From Paludibacter sp. (GTDB taxonomy: Bacteria; Bacteroidota; Bacteroidia; Bacteroidales; Paludibacteraceae): a stretch of DNA of 32,943 bases. Location of the stretch: the NCBI GenBank assembly GCA_029973975.1, contig JARKQF010000007.1, positions 1 through 32,943 of the forward strand, in the 5' to 3' direction. The notes below the pieces were generated by a model, which was given only the letters and a program-made list of their open reading frames with translations, had not been told where the DNA came from and did no database searches. A program made the translations under genes and the position numbers. Below, in pieces: positions 17,143-24,452 of this stretch (the stretch's first letter is position 1; the number at the start of each line of letters is the position of its first letter).

Positions 17143-18210
17143 TCAATCCCTGAAATCCATATAATACTCAATGTTTTCTTTCATCAGAATATCAATCGGC
17201 ATATAATTGATTTTTTGTACTTCTTTGTGAAATATAAGTTCGTTACACATATCCCTGACCGTAAAATAAGCCTGTTTTTCAGGACGTTGTGCAATAAGAT
17301 AAGAAATAGCCCCTTTCTTCATATAATCAATATTCTCCTGTAACAAGTCATACCCCAGCAACAATACATCCTGACGGTTGATTGCTGTGAAGAACTTTGC
17401 CAAACGAAAGACTTTAGAATTAAAGGTAATTGCAGCTTTCAGGTCCGGATGGTTTTCAAATGTATGATGAAGGATCAACCGATTAGCCTCTTCATTATCA
17501 TCGGTTAATTCAACACTAATTAGTTTGTAACTATTTTTTTGTTCATTCAGGTACTTTACAAACCCCTGATAGCGGCTCTCTGTCTGATTTGAATAAGACT
17601 CTCCTTTTCTTTTAAGCCTTATTACCAACATCTTAGAATTAAACGGCAGTGAATCGGCAAGTAATTTAGCCCCGATATAACCACTCTGAGATGAATGTTG
17701 ACCATAATAAGTCAAGAATGGCACTTCTTCAATTAAAGAGTCGATAAATGAAAACGGGATATTACGTTTATGTAATTCATCAGTCAGCCTAATTGTTTCT
17801 TGCCTGAAGATAGGCGCAATAAAAACAGCATCAGGAGTATCCTCAAGTACTGTATTTGAAACAGCAGTAAAAGAATGTTGGTCGTACTGATTAAAATATC
17901 GTTTTTCAACGTCAACATGATAATGAGAAAATTCTTTTGAAGCCTGATCAAATCCACTATCAACACTCTGCCAGTAATCTCCGGGGTTATGTGATGGTAT
18001 AATGCAGATAAACCGATATTGTTTTCTGGACGCAAGTGATCTGGCTAAGATATTCGGAGAGTAATCGATTTCGTGCAGGACTTTTTCAACAGCTTCACGA
18101 CTTTTCTGAGAAACTTCACCCCTGTTATGTAATACCCGATCCACTGTACCCTCTGATACACCGGCCATGACAGCTATATCTTTAATTCGAATTTTATCAT
18201 TTTTTTTCAT
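17143..18210 (-). CDS. LacI-family transcriptional regulator, probable hexuronate-operon regulator
   Basis: The 355-residue protein has an N-terminal LacI helix-turn-helix (IRIKDIAVMAGVSEGTVDRV, about 7-26), the hinge helix with ILARSLASR, and a periplasmic-binding-protein-like sensor domain to the end. The VDRVLHNRGEVS variant is common in Bacteroidota LacI proteins with sugar-acid or polysaccharide-linked targets. It is the first gene of the uxaB-uxaA-uxaE block on the same strand. Two similar CG-centred pseudopalindromes flank its promoter, so autoregulation together with the operon is likely. A hexuronate or a pathway intermediate is the expected effector; that is inference from context. 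Confidence 0.88.
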   Translation of the reverse strand: MKKNDKIRIKDIAVMAGVSEGTVDRVLHNRGEVSQKSREAVEKVLHEIDYSPNILARSLASRKQYRFICIIPSHNPGDYWQSVDSGFDQASKEFSHYHVDVEKRYFNQYDQHSFTAVSNTVLEDTPDAVFIAPIFRQETIRLTDELHKRNIPFSFIDSLIEEVPFLTYYGQHSSQSGYIGAKLLADSLPFNSKMLVIRLKRKGESYSNQTESRYQGFVKYLNEQKNSYKLISVELTDDNEEANRLILHHTFENHPDLKAAITFNSKVFRLAKFFTAINRQDVLLLGYDLLQENIDYMKKGAISYLIAQRPEKQAYFTVRDMCNELIFHKEVQKINYMPIDILMKENIEYYMDFRD

Positions 18211-18268
18211 TGTTTATATCTTTTATTTACTGTGTATACAATGTTATTTCCCTTCAAAGAAAACCTGT

Positions 18269-18282
18269 CGTGTGCGTACACA
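18269..18282. promoter_or_regulatory. Candidate LacI-type operator 1
   Basis: CGTGTGCGTACACA is a pseudopalindrome with a central CG, the hallmark of LacI-family sites (GTGT-n-CG-n-ACAC). It lies just downstream of the predicted lacI transcription start. An overlapping longer dyad pairs GTCGTGTG (18267-18274) with CACACGAC (18288-18295). Confidence 0.6.
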
Positions 18283-18294
18283 GTTAACACACGA

Positions 18295-18324
18295 CAAAAT
18301 TAATATTATTTTTTACATTACAAA
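18295..18324 (-). promoter_or_regulatory. Bacteroidota-type promoter of lacI and the hexuronate operon
   Basis: On the reverse strand TTTG (18324-18321), 18 bases, then TAATTTTG (18302-18295) match the -33/-7 consensus. Predicted initiation is near 18288, inside the operator-like dyad. The leader to the ATG at 18210 is about 80 bases. Confidence 0.65.
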
Positions 18325-18338
18325 ATAAATTATCTGTT

Positions 18339-18352
18339 CGTGTTCGGACACG
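18339..18352. promoter_or_regulatory. Candidate LacI-type operator 2
   Basis: CGTGTTCGGACACG is a pseudopalindrome with the same CGTGTkCGkACAC pattern and the same single mismatched pair as operator 1. It lies 15 bases upstream of the -33 element, so the two sites bracket the promoter about 70 bases apart. Confidence 0.6.
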
Positions 18353-18463
18353 GCGCAAACAAGACAAACATCCAACAGTGTAACAGACTGATTATAAACA
18401 AACTAATAAAACAGAAACAATTGAACTATGATGATTTTTTTAACAATAAAAAACAAATTAAAT

Positions 18464-18491
18464 ATCTGACTTATATGAAAGTAAATCAGAT
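18464..18491 (-). terminator. Possible weak terminator of the hybrid two-component gene
   Basis: ATCTGA (18464-18469) and TCAGAT (18486-18491) can pair, the right arm overlapping the TGA stop. On the reverse strand a T-rich stretch follows, including TTTTTT near 18450. The stem is short and imperfect. Confidence 0.25.
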
Positions 18492-21400
18492 TGAATTTCC
18501 CTGGTGTTTTTGCCTGTATTCAGATGGTGTGGTACCGAACTTTTGTTTGAAACAACGACTGAAATAGCGGGGATCTTCAATTCCCACCCTGTATGAAATC
18601 TCAGAGACAGTATATTGAGTATTACGAATATATTCAGCTGCTCTTTCAAAGCGGATTTCTCTTACAAATTCAACAGGTGAAAATCCGGTCAGACTTTTCA
18701 GTTTATTGAAAAATACCGTTCGGCTCATTCCCAGTTCTGAAGCCAGGAAATCAATATTCAATTCAAAATTATCGAGATTATCATTCATCAGTTTGATTAA
18801 CTTTTGCATAAACAACTCTTCCTGCGAGCTGATTTCAAGTGGCGGTAAACTGAAATCCGGTCGTGGAGACAACATCTGAGAGCGATAAAACTGCTGAAGT
18901 TGTGAACGTTGATTCATCAGATTCTCAATTCTAGCATGTAGAAATGCGGAACTGAAAGGCTTTGTAATATAATCATCTGCTCCGGCTTTCATTCCTGCAA
19001 GTTTACTTTCCATATCTGTGACAGCAGTAAGCAGAATTACCGGAATATGAGACGTCCGCTTATCTTCTTTAATTTTATCAAGCAACTGTAATCCATCCAT
19101 TTCCGGCATACGCAAATCTGCAATGATGAAATCCGGCATCAGGCGCTCTATCTTCTCCCATCCTATGAGTCCGTTTTCGGCTTCTTCCACCCGATAGTTG
19201 TTTTTCAGGCTGTTTCTCAGAAAATGCCGTAGTTCTTCATTGTCCTCAACGACTAAAATCAGTGGAATCACATTGCTGTGATGCGAATGGGCGTTATCAT
19301 TATCTTCCGTACTTTTCGTATTAGTTACACTTTCGATTTCACTTATATAACCAGACCTGGCCTGATCAGCCATAATGATATCCACATCACCGGCAAAATG
19401 CTCAATCCCCTGTCTGAACTCAATTTCAAATGTACTTCCTTTACCCGGCTGACTCTCAACCCTAATATTGGCATGATGTAAATCAACCAGTTTCTTTACG
19501 AGATCGAGACCGATACCCGTGCTTTTCTGTGCAATATTGCGTAAAGCAGGCACCGAAAAAAATCTATCGAAAATAAAATTGATTTTTTCCTGCGCGATGC
19601 CAATTCCTTCATCAATTACAGAGAGGACAGCCATATTTTGCCTGATGGAAGTTTTAACCGTAATCGACTTTCCGGAGGCTGTAAATTTAAACGCGTTTGA
19701 CAACAGGTTATAAATAATAGAATCAAATCGCTCTGGATCCAGCCAGATCCTCAAATGGTTTGTTTCATCTACAATCTTAAAATTGATATCCTTTGTATGG
19801 GCGGTTTCCATGAAGTTGTTGGCCGAATTTTTCACAAACTCTCCAAAGTTGATCTCTTCAACAGTCAATCGCATTTTATTATTCTGTAACTTACGGAAAT
19901 CCAGGATTTGATTGATGAGTCCCAAAACGCGATCAAGGTTACGCCTAACAAAGGTAAGCTGCTCTTTGATACCGGAATCGAGATTTTCCTGTAACAAATT
20001 GTCAACCGGCAAAGAAATGAGTGTGAGCGGAGTTCTCAACTCATGGGAAATATCGGTAAAGAAACGTAACTTCATGTCAGTCATCTGTTTCTCAATCTGT
20101 ACATTATGTTTCAGCTTATAGATAGTAAGGATAATCATCAGTGTAAGTCCGAAAATCAGCAGCACAAATACTACATACAGGAAACGAGCAAAACCGGACT
20201 GCCAGAATGAGGGCAGCATTTTCAACCTGATCGACCGTTCGTTTTCCAGCCAGATGCCTTCGCTGTCTGTCGATTTAACATAAAACTTATAATCGCCGGG
20301 AGGCAAAGCCGTATAAGTTGCAAAATGTTTATTTCGCACATAATTCCAGTCTTTATCAAAACCATCCAGCTTATAAGCATATTGAATTTTATCCGGTGCA
20401 CGCATATCAAGTGCGGCAAATTCGATTGTAAATACGTTTTGCCGGTGATTGAATATCAGTTCGTCTGTTTCATCAAGTTGTGTTTTAAGTAAAGTATTAT
20501 CACTGATGGTCACTTCCCTGTTAAACAACAATAATTTGGTAAACACGAGAGGCGCATCAATTTTTTTACGCACGACAGCTTCGGGTCTGAAGATATAGAA
20601 GCCTGATTTAGAACCTAAACATATTTCACCGGACTGAAGAGAACAGGCAGAAGCCTCTGAGAATTCCACATTTTCAAGTTCATTACCTTTTCCAAACACC
20701 TCAATATCGTTTGTTTTTTTATTGAACTTCACGATAGAATTATCAGTGGTAAGCCATAAATAACCCTGTTTGTCATCGACAATGGTATAAACCACATTAT
20801 TGGGCATACCCACAGAACGATTATATATCTCAAATTCAGGAAACTTTTCACCCCTACTCCGGCTTTTGAGTTTATTAAGTCCACCGCCAAAAGTTCCAAA
20901 CCACATTTCCGACTCCTCACTTTCATATATACAGTGAATATCATTAGCTCCCAGACCATTGGATTTGTTTTCGTTGTTATTATAATAATGGAAATGGATA
21001 CTCCCGGGGTCGTCAAACTTACTGCTGAAAAGCACAAAACCTTCGGTAGTTGCTACCCATATCTGATCTTTTGAATCCACAAAAACCTGTCTTACCCTGG
21101 AACAGTTGGCAATAGGATAATTTTTCAGATCATTATACGCATGAATAAAGCGAATATTGCCATTTTTTTGTTCCAGCAAATGCAATCCTCCACCAAAAGT
21201 AGCAGCCCAGATACGACCCGCTTTATCCTGTGTAACAGAATAAAAATCATTATGAGCCGGCGAATAGGGATCACCCGGTTTGTGTACGAAATTCTGAATG
21301 GTATAGGCATTTTCACCTCCTTTCTTCTTCAAGAGAAATAAACCCTGACGTTTCGTAGCCAACCAGATATTTCCCGATTGATCCTGAAAGAAATTATATA

Positions 21401-22904
21401 CAAATAATTCTTTTCTACCGCCCGGTTTAATACTTCCATCTGCATTAAGCGAACCTATTCTTTTCCGGTTCGAATCAAAAACATGCACAGTACCGTCTTT
21501 GGTCGCAACCCATAATCTGTTTTCATTATCTTCGAAAATAGCTCTGGTTTCGTTCGTAATGCTATAGACCGAATTATCCTGCAACAAATAATGACTAAAG
21601 TAATCGGGCAGAAAAGTACACTTAAAAATTCCGTTCCCCCGATTGGTGCTGATCCACAATACACCCTGAGAATCAGACAGTACATGGTTCACCCCATAAG
21701 AAAACAGCACATTGATATCTTCATTATACGCACTGTTAAAAGGGACCAATTTACCATTTGCCCTGTCGAACCACGAAAATGTTCCAAAATACGGTTGAAT
21801 CCAAAGCACATCCTTTTCATCTTCAAAAATGAGGTAATTAGGATTGGTTATCTGCCCTTCATTTATTTTGGTAGTTATACCGGCAATTATTTTATTTTGC
21901 GCATTAAAGTGCAGCACACCATGAGACTTGATTCCAAGCCAGATTTCACCGGATCTGTCGATATAGACATCCTGTATGTCATTCGTGGTCATAGCCGGGT
22001 ATTTATCTTTCGTAAAATGCTGTAAATCGTCCCGTATGACGTCATAAGTAAAAAAACCGTTATTATCAGCCGTAAACAAATAACTTCCCGGAGAAAAATT
22101 GACCATTTTTCTTACCTGAACGGGTTTATTTAATTCAATTGTTCTGAAATTTCTATTACGCTTTTCATAATGGATAATTTTACCTTTGCTACCGAATAGT
22201 ATTCTTTTATCACTTTCAACATGGGTATAGAAAGGTTGTTTTTCCTGGTAGAATATTTTCTTTCCGGTATTCTCAAAGAGTGCAATACCTCCGGCAGTAA
22301 GCACCCAAACATTCTTTTCTCTATCCTCAAAAATATCATTTATTTTGTCATCGGGCAAATGTTGTTGACGTTTCTCCAAATGCTCTACGGATAACTTATG
22401 GATAACCGGATCTGTCGTAACTTTTAGACATCCGTTGTTATAGGTAGTCAGCCAGATTTCGCCGGAAGGAAGAAAAAACAATTTATCTATTTTGTTATTG
22501 ATCTGCAATTCGCCGGGATGTGTTATCCGGATAAACTCTTCTGTTGATGGATCTAAGCGGTACACAAAATCATCGTATGTTTTAATCCATATATACCCCC
22601 AGTTATCTTCTTTGATAAGCAAAATCCTGTTACTCAAAACTGTTTGTCGCTGTTCTGGTTTTGAATTATAAATGGTGAAGTTATAGCCGTCGAATTTATT
22701 CAGACCATCCCGTGTTCCGAACCACATATAACCTTTGCTGTCCTTCATCATCGCTGTGATACCATTCTGAGACAGACCATTATCTGAGGTATAATGAGAA
22801 AAAGAGAACTGAAATTGTGCTTCTACAGAAAAAGACAATGCTATAAGTAAAATAAAAATAAGTGCTTTATTCATACGATTAGACTTTTTTTCTATTTGTC
22901 GCAT
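18486..22904 (-). CDS. Hybrid two-component system sensor/regulator (HTCS), pectin-responsive by context
   Basis: This 1472-residue protein joins a whole signalling path. A signal peptide (MNKALIFILLIALSFSVEAQ, 11-30) leads into a periplasmic sensor of many two-component propeller repeats (such as DSKGYMWFGTRDGLNKFDG), then a Y_Y_Y domain (about 815-880) and one membrane helix (908-929). The cytoplasmic part has HisKA with His954 in SHELRTP, HATPase_c (NAFKFT, DEGIGI, GIGLDLVKKL), a receiver with phospho-acceptor Asp1263 in ADLRMPEMDG, and a C-terminal AraC-type DNA-binding domain. HTCS proteins sense oligosaccharides and switch on nearby degradation genes, here pectin enzymes. Translation may start at Met11 (22874), which gives a cleaner signal peptide. 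No phosphorylation residue is missing. Confidence 0.95.
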   Translation of the reverse strand: MRQIEKKSNRMNKALIFILLIALSFSVEAQFQFSFSHYTSDNGLSQNGITAMMKDSKGYMWFGTRDGLNKFDGYNFTIYNSKPEQRQTVLSNRILLIKEDNWGYIWIKTYDDFVYRLDPSTEEFIRITHPGELQINNKIDKLFFLPSGEIWLTTYNNGCLKVTTDPVIHKLSVEHLEKRQQHLPDDKINDIFEDREKNVWVLTAGGIALFENTGKKIFYQEKQPFYTHVESDKRILFGSKGKIIHYEKRNRNFRTIELNKPVQVRKMVNFSPGSYLFTADNNGFFTYDVIRDDLQHFTKDKYPAMTTNDIQDVYIDRSGEIWLGIKSHGVLHFNAQNKIIAGITTKINEGQITNPNYLIFEDEKDVLWIQPYFGTFSWFDRANGKLVPFNSAYNEDINVLFSYGVNHVLSDSQGVLWISTNRGNGIFKCTFLPDYFSHYLLQDNSVYSITNETRAIFEDNENRLWVATKDGTVHVFDSNRKRIGSLNADGSIKPGGRKELFVYNFFQDQSGNIWLATKRQGLFLLKKKGGENAYTIQNFVHKPGDPYSPAHNDFYSVTQDKAGRIWAATFGGGLHLLEQKNGNIRFIHAYNDLKNYPIANCSRVRQVFVDSKDQIWVATTEGFVLFSSKFDDPGSIHFHYYNNNENKSNGLGANDIHCIYESEESEMWFGTFGGGLNKLKSRSRGEKFPEFEIYNRSVGMPNNVVYTIVDDKQGYLWLTTDNSIVKFNKKTNDIEVFGKGNELENVEFSEASACSLQSGEICLGSKSGFYIFRPEAVVRKKIDAPLVFTKLLLFNREVTISDNTLLKTQLDETDELIFNHRQNVFTIEFAALDMRAPDKIQYAYKLDGFDKDWNYVRNKHFATYTALPPGDYKFYVKSTDSEGIWLENERSIRLKMLPSFWQSGFARFLYVVFVLLIFGLTLMIILTIYKLKHNVQIEKQMTDMKLRFFTDISHELRTPLTLISLPVDNLLQENLDSGIKEQLTFVRRNLDRVLGLINQILDFRKLQNNKMRLTVEEINFGEFVKNSANNFMETAHTKDINFKIVDETNHLRIWLDPERFDSIIYNLLSNAFKFTASGKSITVKTSIRQNMAVLSVIDEGIGIAQEKINFIFDRFFSVPALRNIAQKSTGIGLDLVKKLVDLHHANIRVESQPGKGSTFEIEFRQGIEHFAGDVDIIMADQARSGYISEIESVTNTKSTEDNDNAHSHHSNVIPLILVVEDNEELRHFLRNSLKNNYRVEEAENGLIGWEKIERLMPDFIIADLRMPEMDGLQLLDKIKEDKRTSHIPVILLTAVTDMESKLAGMKAGADDYITKPFSSAFLHARIENLMNQRSQLQQFYRSQMLSPRPDFSLPPLEISSQEELFMQKLIKLMNDNLDNFELNIDFLASELGMSRTVFFNKLKSLTGFSPVEFVREIRFERAAEYIRNTQYTVSEISYRVGIEDPRYFSRCFKQKFGTTPSEYRQKHQGNSI

Positions 22905-22914
22905 GGAACTCTCG

Positions 22915-22967
22915 ATGAACTGATTTAATCATACACACAGGTGTAATAATTGATTAAATCAGTTCAT
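22915..22967. repeat. Perfect 17-bp inverted repeat upstream of the HTCS gene
   Basis: ATGAACTGATTTAATCA (22915-22931) and TGATTAAATCAGTTCAT (22951-22967) are exact reverse complements. Inside, TACAC (22932-22936) and GTGTA (22941-22945) also pair around ACAG, extending the hairpin with a 5-base bulge. It lies 10 bases before the first possible HTCS ATG, in the predicted leader, and lacks a T-run. It may be an operator (possibly autoregulatory) or an RNA control hairpin. Confidence 0.85.
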
Positions 22968-23103
22968 GTTCGTTTCATATTGATATTTAAGATTTCATTG
23001 AACAGCAGAACCTTATACAACATTAAACAATAATGAAATATCAATTGTTATTGTAACAGATTGAATTTTCAGGACTTAATGTTGATGTTCGCTTTGAATA
23101 ATG

Positions 23104-23132
23104 CAAAAATAAACAATTCAGGGGCAAAACAA
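23104..23132 (-). promoter_or_regulatory. Candidate HTCS promoter with a long leader
   Basis: On the reverse strand TTG (23132-23130), 18 bases, then TATTTTTG (23111-23104) fit the Bacteroidota consensus. Transcription from here would give a leader of about 190-220 bases that contains the 17-bp inverted repeat. Confidence 0.5.
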
Positions 23133-23217
23133 TCTATTTTGGGAAAGGAAAACACCAGCTTGTCAAAAAGTACACAGTTTTAATTAATTTCTCCACATCT
23201 GATAAACAGAACAAACT

Positions 23218-23225
23218 TACATTTG
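23218..23225 (+). promoter_or_regulatory. Candidate -7 box for the 262-residue secreted protein
   Basis: TACATTTG matches TAnnTTTG and lies 50 bases before the ATG at 23276. I see no good TTG at the -33 position, so the promoter may depend on an activator such as the neighbouring HTCS. Confidence 0.45.
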
Positions 23226-23275
23226 CAATATCAAAAAACAACACGAAATTTATTAATCATTAAAAATTAATCATT

Positions 23276-24064
23276 ATGAAAAAAACATTACTAATTGCAG
23301 TCGCAACTTTATTTATTACATCCGGAACGTTTGCCCAAAAAGTATGGGTTGTTGGAAATGATCCTGTAAACTTTCCTGTTAGTACCGGGATTGGAGCTGG
23401 TCCGGATTTAACTGTATACAAAGATGGACTAGGCATACATACAGGAACGGTTACGAATACCAACATGGGGCAAGTTGAAGCATCACATATTTCAAGTCCT
23501 AAAATATTTGGGGAAGCATCTTATCCAAACAGATTTAAATTCAATGGTGGAGGCTATTCTGGTGCTGCTACTTCAGACGAGACTCCAACCGTAAACATGC
23601 CAACACAAAGATATCTTACAATTACAGTCAGTGGCAACGGTACAATTAAAGTGCAGGGAATTTCAGGAAATAGTGGTGAAACGAGGAGATTATTTATTAC
23701 TGATGGAACAAAATTGATAGGAACAATGGTATATCCTGGAGGGAGCAACATTTCTGAAGAAACAGTTACTTATACGGGACCTGCCACGACTCTTTATCTT
23801 TTTACAAATCAAGCTATTAACCTTTACAGAATTGAGGCTTCATCTTATATTACAGCATCTGTCAACCAGGTTCTTGCCGATAAAGGTATTTCATACAACG
23901 GCAATGAAATTGTGAACCGCGACAAGATAGCCATAGAAATTTATGATGTATTAGGCAAAAGAATTGCCGCTTCAAACAACAATATATCGGTTAGCAATTA
24001 CGACAAAGGTGTTTATTTTGTTCGTGCAGCAGGTTCTAAAGAAACCTTGAAATTTAATCGGTAA
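23276..24064 (+). CDS. Secreted T9SS-sorted protein of unknown function with a carbohydrate-binding-like module
   Basis: The 262-residue product has a signal peptide (MKKTLLIAVATLFITSGTFA) and a C-terminal T9SS type A sorting domain (about 218-262: IAIEIYDVLGKRI to the final LKFNR). Between them is a single Gly/Thr/Ser-rich all-beta region. Its segments RYLTITVSGNGTIKVQG and TTLYLFTNQAINLYRIEAS look like the beta-sandwich modules attached to secreted pectin lyases in this phylum. No catalytic motif is recognised. It is divergent from the HTCS gene and starts 371 bases from it, a position typical of a regulated target. A small surface protein that binds pectin or oligogalacturonide is a reasonable guess, but no more. 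A strong terminator follows. Confidence 0.8.
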   Translation: MKKTLLIAVATLFITSGTFAQKVWVVGNDPVNFPVSTGIGAGPDLTVYKDGLGIHTGTVTNTNMGQVEASHISSPKIFGEASYPNRFKFNGGGYSGAATSDETPTVNMPTQRYLTITVSGNGTIKVQGISGNSGETRRLFITDGTKLIGTMVYPGGSNISEETVTYTGPATTLYLFTNQAINLYRIEASSYITASVNQVLADKGISYNGNEIVNRDKIAIEIYDVLGKRIAASNNNISVSNYDKGVYFVRAAGSKETLKFNR

Positions 24065-24102
24065 TTAAGTTTCTGTTTTTTAATAACCTCTCGTTTGAAT
24101 TG

Positions 24103-24136
24103 TACCCCAAAAGTTAGCTTTTGGGGTATATTTTTA
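24103..24136 (+). terminator. Intrinsic terminator of the 262-residue protein gene
   Basis: TACCCCAAAAG (24103-24113) and CTTTTGGGGTA (24118-24128) form a perfect 11-bp stem with loop TTAG, followed by TATTTTTA. It lies 39 bases after the stop codon. Confidence 0.9.
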
Positions 24137-24177
24137 TGGAAAAGTCAACCAACAGATGGACATTGGCGTTGCTACCA

Positions 24178-24214
24178 TTAGAAGTATTCTAACTTAGCAT
24201 TAGAGTCATTCTAA
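24178..24214. repeat. Two tandem short dyads (TTAGA...TTCTAA)
   Basis: TTAGAA-GTA-TTCTAA (24178-24192) is followed 7 bases later by TTAGA-GTCA-TTCTAA (24200-24214). Each is a near-perfect palindrome and the two are similar to each other. They lie in the non-coding gap between convergent genes; function unknown. Confidence 0.6.
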
Positions 24215-24234
24215 TTATGGAAGCCAGAAAAAAC

Positions 24235-24264
24235 AAAATCGGGTCATTCATACGACCCGATTTT
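24235..24264. terminator. Bidirectional intrinsic terminator between convergent genes
   Basis: AAAATCGGGTC (24235-24245) and GACCCGATTTT (24254-24264) form a perfect 11-bp stem around an 8-base loop, with T-runs on both strands. It can end the minus-strand gene at 24453-26444 or back up the terminator at 24103. Confidence 0.75.
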
Positions 24265-24273
24265 CATAAAGGT

Positions 24274-24418
24274 GCTGTTTCAAAAGTATTTTCACGCGAG
24301 AAACAGCCAAGGTGTTTCAGAAATGTTCAAATGCAAGGCGCTGATATTGAGGGAGAGGGAGCGTACTGAAGAGCACTTATATCGAAAGCAACGCGGCAAT
24401 TGGGCGCTTATGAGAAAC
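24274..24418. repeat. Non-coding imperfect palindromic element, probably a dispersed intergenic repeat
   Basis: This stretch is richer in G and C than the other gaps and has no credible gene. GCTGTTTC (24274-24281) pairs with GAAACAGC (24300-24307). A larger imperfect dyad of about 105 bases runs from GTTTC (24314) to GAAAC (24418), with internal matched blocks such as AAATGCAAGGCG against CGCGGCAATT. Elements of this style, with ...GCAAGGCGC...GGGAGCGTACTGAAG...GCAACGC..., recur in other bacterial genomes, but I can only see one copy here. Confidence 0.5.
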
Positions 24419-24452
24419 CGTCAACTCCAAACTTAGAAAAACAATAACCTGT

